From Vishniacozyma victoriae (taxonomy: Eukaryota > Basidiomycota > Tremellomycetes > Tremellales > Bulleribasidiaceae), in contig JADPYG010000002.1 of NCBI GenBank assembly GCA_017654735.1, positions 248,001-312,000 of the forward strand: 64,000 nt of DNA, read 5' to 3'. This document shows, one piece after another, positions 43,823-51,941 of the stretch (positions are counted from its first letter, which is position 1; each line of letters begins with the position of its first letter). The notes under the pieces are model-generated. The model made no database searches. It was not told the DNA's origin and saw only the letters and a program-made list of their open reading frames with translations. The position numbers and the translations under genes are program-made.

Positions 43823-46150
43823 CTATGCATCCAGATCACCAGGAGCGATATTCGGTGCGGGTTGGAAGTAATCATCTGCGAAACCGGCGACGCCAAAGAA
43901 ATCCCAAGGATTAGTTGAATCGGCATTATAATCCAAATTGTAAAGATCGCTGAAAATCGCCGGTTCCGAAGCTTGATGTATTGTCGGTGGCATTGGGCCA
44001 AATAGCTGTATAGTTGGATCTGGAAATGTTGTTTGGGCCAAAAAGTCAGATGCATTGTCAGGGGTACCTGCCGTCGGCGCTGAGAGGTCGACAGCAACAT
44101 CAGGACCGATACCGCTGATACAGCTGAGTTGGAGCGCCACATTCATCGTAATCCGGTATGTCGGAGCGAGGCGCATCTTTTGAGAGACATCGATAAGTCG
44201 AGCAATAGGTTCGCGACTATCATCCCATTCTGTTGAATTGGGCTGACCAAGGAATTGAAGTGATAAGATCATAATCGCATGCTGAGCCGCATAGAAATCC
44301 AGCCAGACTGATCCTTCGAGTGTGTCGTAATCCGATAACAGCAGGAGCTTCGTCACGGAAGCGTGAGCAGCGGATACAGCATACTCTGCAATCTCGTCTA
44401 TCTCGGTAGGGCATTGTCCGTGTTGAAGATCTTGATTGACTCGACACAAGAGATAAGGTCTGCAGAGAACACTTTCAAAGTAATCGGCCCAGACTTGCAA
44501 CATGATGATCAGACGTCGATGCTCGAAGCTGGCGTAAGCTTGTCCAAGCGATAGTCCCGATGGAAGACTCTTCTTCCAATTGATGAGGTCGGCGTGTATC
44601 TTCATGACGAGGTCGTAGTGCTCCATCAGCTTACTGGTGTCCTCGTAGTGGACCGATACGATGCCGACGGTTTGTTTGATCTTGACAATGAATTGAGAGA
44701 GCGAGACATATGCTTCCAAGTATCCTAGAGGTAAGCCGATACTGAGCTCGAAAGATGTATCGGGTAATGTAGTGTTGACATGTATGGCATCCGTGAAAGA
44801 TGGGCGACCGAGAGCGAGCGAGACCGTTTGCTCGAATATGTGTAGGTACCACCATACCGTCCTGCGGCTGTTTCTCTCGAATGGATCGTCGAACACATTG
44901 TTATCCCCATCCTTGTGTAATCCAGACGAGACAGCAGCTCGTATCGCCTGCCCAATCAGGATGTACGCTGTGTTCCTTTCGCCTGCGTTGTGTTGATACA
45001 GAGCGAGCAGTATCAAAGCTTGGACGTTGGCCAGAGTGGATGTAAGGACAAGACGACCAAGACCTTCCCGAATGACGATAGCCAGATATTGCTGCTGAGT
45101 CGCTCTTGCCGATGTCAGACTCTCTTCTAAAGCTTGAGCGCCGAGTGTGAGGACCATGTACAGAGTGCACGCTTTTCCAGGCTCGAGGGCAAGGTTGACA
45201 TCTTGCCGGAACGCTTGATCGTACAGTACATGGAACGCTCCACGGTGTAATATCGGTATGTTTGGATGGACTCGATCAAAGAAAGCAGATACCAGGCGAT
45301 CTGCCGTTTGACGACCAGGTAGACGAATGTGACGAAATCCATCTCCCCCCGGCGACGGTCGAGAGCGTTCTGTTTCTCCTAGTACAGTAGCCGAAGGCGA
45401 TTGCTCGGTACCTGCTGCGAATGTTGCTGGATGGTCTTGTAGATTCGCTTCGATAGTATGACTGGTTTTGTATCTTGTGAAAGCGGCAGCTTGAAGATAT
45501 CGGCGTAATCCAGTGTCATCGAAGTTAGGGTGTTTATGTATATTCGATTTAGCGACGAGTTGTCGAGCACAACGTGCAAAGTAGACAAGCGATGATGGAC
45601 CGACGTAATGATGACCTCCTCTAGGAGCTGGGACTAGCCATCCTTCCGGTATCTCCAGCGGTCCATTGGAATCCAATTCTCTTTTTCCCCCACGCAGTTC
45701 CTCTTCATTCTGTAAGTCCTTCTTCCTCACTTTGGCTGGTACCACTCCCACTTCCCTTGCCACTGCGGCCAATCCTGTCAGTGTGTCGATCTCTGCGTCT
45801 GGATACAACTTCCTAACGATGGCGTCTAGAGTTGCGTACCGAGCGGATGGTTGAGGGGTGATCAAACGCCTTTTACGAGGAAACGTCGCTTCGCAATCCG
45901 CTCCGGCCTCCTGACATGCATTACATGTATCGCTATCCACTCGTCTCTCGCATCTCCTCTTACGTTGCTTGCAACGGTCACAGCTGATTTCCTCGCGCTG
46001 TCTCAAGTCGTCAGGTACTCGTCTGTTTCTAGTCGGTGGGTCTATTCATCAATATCGAAAAGAGGGCAGGAGGGGGCTGTGCTTACTCAGAACGAACCGA
46101 CTAGGTCCTGCCGCCGATGACGCACCACCTGAAGTGGATGCTACTGACAT
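43823..46150 (-). CDS. Zn2Cys6 transcription factor, candidate cluster regulator 1
   Basis: Nuclear regulator with an N-terminal binuclear zinc cluster, ISCDRCKQRKRRCERRVDSD then TCNACQEAGADCE, spaced Cx2Cx6Cx8Cx2Cx6C. I place the start at 46148-46150 (MSVASTSGGASSAAGPSRFV), joined through an intron ending ttgatgaatag to NPPTRNRRVPDDLRQREEIS, which restores frame. The middle homology region is clear: RLVSAFFDRVHPNIPILHRG, ACTLYMVLTLGAQALEE, AYILIGQAIRAAVSSGLHKD and RRTVWWYLHIFEQTVSLALG. The C-terminus (PNIAPGDLDA) is acidic and aromatic, as in activation regions. About 755 residues, one intron. It sits inside the cluster between the aldolase-like and tartrate dehydrogenase-like genes on the same strand, so it is a natural candidate for the local regulator that binds the CGG-type sites. 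Confidence 0.88.
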
Positions 46151-46325
46151 ACGAAAGCAAGAAGGTGACATACAACAAGTGAGAATGTTCGATCACCCAT
46201 GGGGCCGATAACATGAAGCCGAGATGCCGGCGAAATAACGGGAAAACTAAGATGCCTGAGATTAGACCGTATACATGCAATTTACTACAACACCATCTGT
46301 GAACTTGCTCTAGAAGAAGAAAGGT
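46151..46325. promoter_or_regulatory. promoter of cluster regulator 1
   Basis: 175 bp between the regulator start and the dehydrogenase stop. A GCCGGC palindrome lies near 46226-46231. No TCCGCC box is present. Confidence 0.35.
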
Positions 46326-47607
46326 CTACAGTGTTTCAATAAGATCGGCAATATGTTTCCCAAGGCCCTCACAGTTTCCCTTCCCACCAAGATCAGGTGT
46401 GATTACACTAGGTCCAGCCTTTTCTAGCGCTACCTCAATAGCCTTCATCATTGTATCCGCAGCTTCCTTGAAACCAAAATGCTCGAGCATCATCTGACCT
46501 GCCCAGATCATTCCGATAGGGTTGGCGATACCTTTACCAGCGATATCTGGTGCTGATCCATGGACTGGCTCAAAGAGGGATGGCCATTTACCGGTGGGGT
46601 TGATGTTTCCTGATGGTGCGACACCGATAGAACCGGTACATGCCGGCCCGAGGTCAGATAGGATGTCTCCAAAGAGGTTCTGATGGTCAGACATGGCTAA
46701 TTATGTATGGAGAATGGACTTACAGAACCAACGACGACATCAAACGACTCTGGTCTGAGGACAAAGAAGGCGGTCAAGATGTCGATATGTTGCTTGTCGA
46801 GTTTGACCTCGGGGTAATTCTTGGCCATCTCGGCAACTCGCTCATCCCAGTATGGCATCGATATCGAGATACCGTTACTCTTTGTAGCACTCGTCAATTT
46901 CTTCCTAGGTCGTTTTTGAGCGAGCTCGAAAGCGTACTTCAAAACTCGATCGACTCCGATCCTGGTCATGATGGTATCTTGAACGACAAATTCTCGGTCG
47001 GTACCGGGGAACATCTTTCCTCCTATGGACGAGTACTCTCCCTCGGTATTCTCTCGGACGACCCAGAAATCGATATCGCCTAGTTTCTTGTTGGCGAGGG
47101 GACAAGCGATACCGGGGAGTAGTCGGCATGGTCGTAGGGAGATGTATTGGTCAAATTCTCGGCGGAATTGGATTAAACTGCCCCACAGGGAGATGTGGTC
47201 GGGGACTCGTGTTGGGTCGCCTTCACTTCAGCACATTAACTAGGTGGCTTGGTCGTACGTACCGACTGCGCCAAAGTAGATAGCATCGTACCCATCCAGC
47301 TGCTGCTTCCAGTCTTCGGGCAACATATTTCCCTTCTCCATATATCGGTCGCAGCTAGCCCAATCGCTAAAGCTCTCGTCTAGCTCGAGGTCCAAATTGA
47401 ATCTGGATAATTAGCAAACCCTAGGCTTTAGATCTAAAGTACTTACCGCTTGGCAGCAGCCCTCAGAGCCCTCAGACCTTCCACCATCACCTCGGTACCA
47501 ATACCATCACCGGGTATGACCGCGATCTTCAGTTTCTTGCTAGCAGCACCGTTTGTGCTGCCATTACCATTAACATGAGGGTTGATAGTTCCTTGCTCGA
47601 GAGTCAT
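46326..47607 (-). CDS. tartrate/D-malate dehydrogenase (isopropylmalate dehydrogenase superfamily)
   Basis: NAD- and Mn/Mg-dependent oxidative decarboxylase of 2R-hydroxy diacids. Start at 47605-47607; the N-terminus MTLEQGTINPHVNG is followed by KKLKIAVIPGDGIGTEVMVE. Family marks are DAIYFGAV, SLWGSLIQFRREFDQYISLR (substrate-binding Arg residues), DFWVVRENTEGEYSSIGGKM, a catalytic Lys region NGISISMPYWDERVAEMAKN, ILTAFFVLRPESFDVVVGS and, across an intron, NLFGDILSDLGPACTGSIGV, then PTGKWPSLFEPVHGSAPDIA and GKGIANPIGMIWAGQMMLEH. The GDIDFWVVRENTEGEYS and PTGxxPSxFEPVHGSAPDIAG blocks fit the tartrate dehydrogenase/decarboxylase and D-malate group better than leucine-pathway Leu2 or isocitrate dehydrogenase. 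About 365 residues with four or five short introns. No mitochondrial presequence is obvious. Confidence 0.9.
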
Positions 47608-48103
47608 TGTTGTTGGGATGGATTGTTATTGACGAGGACATCCTGACAATCAGCTCATATTTAAGTCATAAAGCGGTCAGGGCAAGTACGGACGTAAGTG
47701 GAATTACGGCGAATTGCTTATTGAGGGGGCAAGAGCTAGCTCCGTGGCGCCTATGTATATAGGCGTGAGTCGTCTTGACATTATGGTATTTGTAATATGG
47801 CATGAAGGTATGGAAGTGACTTAGCAGGTAGAACAATGAGGAATGGCGAATGGATTTGCACCAAAGGCACTCTGCGAGATCTAAAGGACCCAAAGGACCC
47901 AAAAAATGTCATCAAAGGACCCCCCACAACATACACTTACCCTATCTCCAGACTAAGCATCCTAGGAGTACAATTCTTTGCATACTTCGTTCCATCAAGA
48001 ACACCTCTGAGACTAGCACATCTACTGGTATAATGATAGGCAGTCATGCATTGTTATGGATACAACGTGTTACACCCCTGACCCAGCTCAGCTAGTCATC
48101 ATG
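47608..48103. promoter_or_regulatory. intergenic region upstream of the tartrate dehydrogenase-like gene
   Basis: 496 bp between two minus-strand genes. It contains a palindromic tatata segment near 47755 (ctatgtatatag). The TCCGCC box is absent. No convincing gene. Confidence 0.4.
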
Positions 48104-50159
48104 TCAACGCCACATCTCCTGAAGACACTCTACCATATCCGGCTTCAGCTCGTCCAGTTTCGTCACCCCCATCAACTGCATTCCCGTAACGATCTCTCGT
48201 TCCAGTACTAAGAATCAGTATCAAGCCATCCCCTGATTAACAGACTCACTTCTAACAGCTCGAATGACACCCTTCTCTCCATATGCAGCTTGTGCAAACA
48301 AGAATGGTCGACCTAGTCCCACGCCCTTTGCTCCTAGAGCTAGTGCCATGAGGACGTCTGTACCCCTCCTCGCGCCTCCATCGACGTATATCTCGATTTC
48401 TTTAGTGATATTTGGGTCTTGCTGAGTGATCTGACGGAGACTGTCGAAGCCTGTCCGAGCCCTGCATGTCAGAAAAGCTAACAAACCGGAAGAGGACCTA
48501 CCGATCCAGTTGTCGGCCACCGTGATTCGATAAAATACAGCCCTTTACACCGTGTTCTTTCGCTAAACGGATGTCCTATTTATCAGGTTTGATACCCAGG
48601 GATCACTCACCTCAATACTCGATACACCTTTCATGTAAATCGGCACATCCCCTGCCACCTCCTTGAGCCATGTCAGATCCTCCCAATTCAATGCCGGGTC
48701 GTGGGAAGTAAGGGTAAACTCGGTGAAAGGGCCCATTTTCTTCCCTGGTTCAGCGGATAATGTCATACCCTTCATCTTCTCCACTTCTTGCCTCAAATCT
48801 CCGACGTTCGAGTCGACAGTAAGCAGGAGTGCTCTATTCATCAGCTTGATGAGGTACTCTCAGACTGAACTCACCGACAACCACCATCTATGGCTTCACG
48901 GATGACTTCCTTGTTTTTCTCCCGGTCCTTTCGGACGTATACTTGGAATACGATACCCATTTTGTCGCCCAGTTGCTCGTCCAGCTGCTCCTTTTCGGCG
49001 AGAATATCACATAAGGGATATGACGCGACATACGAGATACCCTGGACGATACCTGTCTTTGCGGCCTGCTGATCAGCTTACTCTTCTTGTTGGTATGAGA
49101 TAACTTACACCTCTGGTCATGTTCAGCTCCCCATCAGGATGACCTAGCATTGCATTGGATGAGGGCGAGATGTAGATCGGTAAAGCGGATTCCAGGCCGA
49201 ATATCGTCGTCTGAGGCCTGACTGAGGAAACATTCCGCATCACACGAGGGACTATACGGCATTTCCGGAAAGAATCCTTATTCCCTCTCATCGAAATCCC
49301 ATCGAGAGAACCAGTATGGTAGTAAAGGGAAGCTTGGTGACTCATAACTGAACCTGCAGCCTCCTAGCCCATCAGCGCTATCTTCAACCCGAGTTGGGAG
49401 ATGACATACCTCAAACTCATCTATACCTAGTATAGTCTCCACAGGAGCTAGAGCAGCCCTTGCGCTGGCTATACGAGCCCTCTCCGCATTTTGCTTTGCA
49501 GCTGCAATTGCCGTGATTTCCGGATTTACTCGACCCTTGTAGCTATCGGGTGCGAGATTGTTCTCGAGCGTTCCAGGTGGGTGTAAAGGGTTGAAGAGCG
49601 TACTGCAATCAGCATGGATTATGTCCTGGAACTCACGAGACATCTGTCCCAGCGTTCGAGACGATGATCGCAGACCCACCTGGATGGTTCTGGTGAAAAT
49701 CGGTAACGCTAGCTGATCAGCGATCTGATCATACAGGATTCTGTCCAGTCCCGGCTTCATCAGAAAGCTCATCATTGACTCACTCGAAGACTTTGCCATT
49801 GATGATCACCCATGCATCCTGCGACAGATTATGCTTTGCAACCTCCTTCAGAGTGAGGTATTCCTCCGGTTCGCCAGCTCCCGACAATCCTTTCTTGATC
49901 TGCTTGGCGATCCCTCTTGATATCTCTGTAGAGATCGGGTCCTCTTCCTCCAGTGTCACTCGATCTCTATACAATGTATGAGTGACCTGTTTATTAGCTA
50001 CAGACCAAAATGGGAGGAGCTCACCAAAAGAGCCGCCGAGCCTGCTGCTACTATCCAAGGCGCCCGAGTCGTCCGAGTAGGTCGCGAGCTCGTAGCGATC
50101 CCTCTAACTCTGCAGCAAGTGCGTAGCACTGCGCTCCCTTGCTGTGCTAGCTTGAGCAT
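48104..50159 (-). CDS. flavocytochrome b2-type L-2-hydroxyacid dehydrogenase, mitochondrial
   Basis: Heme- and FMN-containing enzyme of the intermembrane space that oxidises L-lactate, L-mandelate or similar acids and passes electrons to cytochrome c. My start at 50157-50159 gives a bipartite presequence: [20 protein letters not shown], basic [14 protein letters not shown], then a hydrophobic sorting helix [11 protein letters not shown] joined across a 38-nt intron to [10 protein letters not shown]. The cytochrome b5 domain has [40 protein letters not shown] and [13 protein letters not shown], with both heme-ligand His. The FMN barrel shows [59 protein letters not shown], the active-site [30 protein letters not shown] and [20 protein letters not shown]. 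The end is [20 protein letters not shown]. All catalytic motifs are present. Divergent from the D-2-hydroxyacid dehydrogenase gene. Substrate unknown. Confidence 0.92.
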
Positions 50160-50400
50160 CGTGATGTTGAAGGTTGAAATTACACCGGTCCGAAATTGCG
50201 ATTATCATGTAATTCGCAATCTCTCGCTTATTCGTCGAGCGGAAGAGTGCCATTTCCGATCATTCTGTAAATCCGTGCGTTCTCTCGGCGTTGTTCGGAC
50301 CAGATCGCGCTATGCATGCGAGCAATACTATTATAGACAAGTACTTGAATGATAGATGGAACGAACTTGATCTATTCCACTCAATCTATTTATTCAAAGG
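50160..50400. promoter_or_regulatory. divergent promoter, L- and D-2-hydroxyacid dehydrogenase genes
   Basis: 241 bp between divergent starts. It contains an inverted repeat at 50195-50220: 7-bp arms ATTGCGA/TCGCAAT with a 12-bp spacer centred on CATG. Co-regulation of the two dehydrogenases from one region is likely. Confidence 0.6.
50195..50220. promoter_or_regulatory. inverted repeat ATTGCGA-N12-TCGCAAT
   Basis: Perfect 7-bp arms in the middle of the divergent promoter, a possible binding site for a dimeric regulator. It lacks the CGG/CCG half-sites of classical Zn2Cys6 sites except for the inner GCGA/TCGC. Confidence 0.4.
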
Positions 50401-51639
50401 ATGGGTCGATCCAAAGTCCTTTTAATGGGTAAACTTAGGTTTCGGATATATCCGAAGGGTTGACTGACGCTCAGGACCTATGCCTTATGTTAAAGATACT
50501 TTTTACGCCAAAGTAGAGCCATATGCAGACATCGTAGAGGTCACATCCAGCAGCTTCGAAGAGCTAGAGGAAGACTTCAAGACCAAGTACGATGGTGTGA
50601 AAGCTATCTATCGGTGCAGAGCGCCAGGGACGATCTGGGGAAGTCTTGGCGAGGAATTCTTTAAACGTGTTCCCTCTTCCTGTAAGGTCGTATCACATTG
50701 TGAGTGATCCATGACAGGGCGCTGCTAATGTCTAGTGGGAGCTGGATACGATGACATCGATGTGGCAGCAGCAAAGAAGTATGGTGTAACGGTAGGTCTG
50801 CGCGGAGCGCTCGGGATATTGAGGCTGATGATAGGTGACCCACACCCCAGGCGCAGTCGACGACGCTACAGCAACGGTCGCTATCTACCTCATCATCTCC
50901 GCAATGAGGCAATTCGCGAAAGCCGAAGTAGCTTGTCGGAACCTAGAATGGAAGAAGAACCTACCCCTAGCAAGAGATCCGGAACAGAAGACTATTGGAA
51001 TAGTGGGCATGGGAGGGATAGGGACGGTGGTTGCTAGACGTATGGCGCTTGGATGGGGTATGAAGGTGCTTTATCATAACCGGTCGAAGCTGGCACAAGA
51101 GCCCGCCGACTTCAAGGTGGAATACAAATCTAATTTGGAGGAATTGTTGGCGGAATCGGATATCGTTTCTCTACATATTCCTGTAAGTCTACAAGAGATG
51201 GTTGTCACTGCTGATTATCAGATGTCTGCAAAGACAAAGAATTTGTTTGGTAAAGCTCAGTTCGATGCGATGAAGGAGGGAAGTGTCTTGGTCAATACAG
51301 CAAGGTAAGTCAACACCATGAGATGAAGCTGACGAGTAGGGGCGGCTTGATCAACGAAGAAGCACTACTTGAAGCTCTCACTTCCGGTAAGCTTCATGGA
51401 GTCGGATTGGACGTCTTCCCCGACGAGCCAAAGGTCAACCCGGAGCTGTTCAAGCACTCCAATGTTACGCTACTACCTCATATGGGTACAGAGTACGTAT
51501 CTCCCGTTCCAAGTTAAGGAATAAGCTGATTTTCAGGACTTGGGATAGCCGAAACAAGATGGCCTTGATGGTTTTGGACAACATCCTAGCTGCTCTGAAA
51601 GATGAGCCCCTTCCTAATATCGTACCAGAACATAGATAG
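50401..51639 (+). CDS. NAD(P)-dependent D-2-hydroxyacid dehydrogenase (mandelate/hydroxypyruvate type)
   Basis: Cytosolic oxidoreductase that interconverts 2-keto acids and D-2-hydroxy acids. The start at 50401 gives MGRSKVLLMG, joined over a 46-nt intron (50429-50474) to PMPYVKDTFYAKVEPYADIV. Then FKTKYDGVKAIYRC, CKVVSHW/GAGYDDIDVAAAKKYGVTV, the dinucleotide fold IGIVGMGGIGTVVARRMALG, KVLYHNRSK, SDIVSLHIP, MKEGSVLVNTARGGLINEEA, the catalytic Glu in LDVFPDEPKVNPE and the catalytic His in NVTLLPHMGTETWDSRNKMA. Arg (NTARGG), Glu and His of the family triad are all present. The strand-2 end HNRSK suggests NADP may be accepted. The LPHMGTET ending is like fungal D-mandelate dehydrogenase and glyoxylate/hydroxypyruvate reductases. 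About 335 residues with about five introns. Its first intron contains a perfect CGG-N6-CCG palindrome. Confidence 0.9.
50441..50456. promoter_or_regulatory. perfect 16-bp palindrome TTCGGATATATCCGAA inside intron 1
   Basis: Core CGG-N6-CCG, an inverted CGG pair of the spacing bound by some Zn2Cys6 dimers. It lies inside the first intron of the D-2-hydroxyacid dehydrogenase gene, 12 nt after the donor and 18 nt before the acceptor, so it may be an intronic operator. CGGATAT also occurs in the aldolase promoter (43726-43732). Confidence 0.5.
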
Positions 51640-51941
51640 AAGCTTCAATTTCCACCCGTTTAACTTTGATATCATTTTGTCTAGAATTATGCATCGTTGA
51701 GAGGGCTCTGTTTAGAGAGCTATTAGGAAAGCCAAATACGAGGCTTAGAGGGTCATTTATGTGGCTGAACCGGAATTAGGCAACTCTGACCACTCCGCTT
51801 AAAACCTACTACACTTGTCCTTTTGTCATACATCTACCTTCCACGAGCCTCAAGTGTAGGAGATCCCATGGTCGTTGCTAGAACTTAAAGTACATCAAGA
51901 GGGATCGACTACTGGTATTGGAGAGCATAGGGGTGTTTATG
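51640..51941. promoter_or_regulatory. upstream region of cluster regulator 2
   Basis: 302 bp between two plus-strand genes. TCCGCT at about 51795 resembles the TCCGCC box but differs at the last base. Nothing else stands out. Confidence 0.4.

Noticed and set aside
45973..46006. Start of regulator 1 at 46006
   Set aside because: The first Met of the open frame there is not an ATG start supported by context; splicing to an upstream exon starting at 46150 gives a continuous basic region before the zinc cluster.
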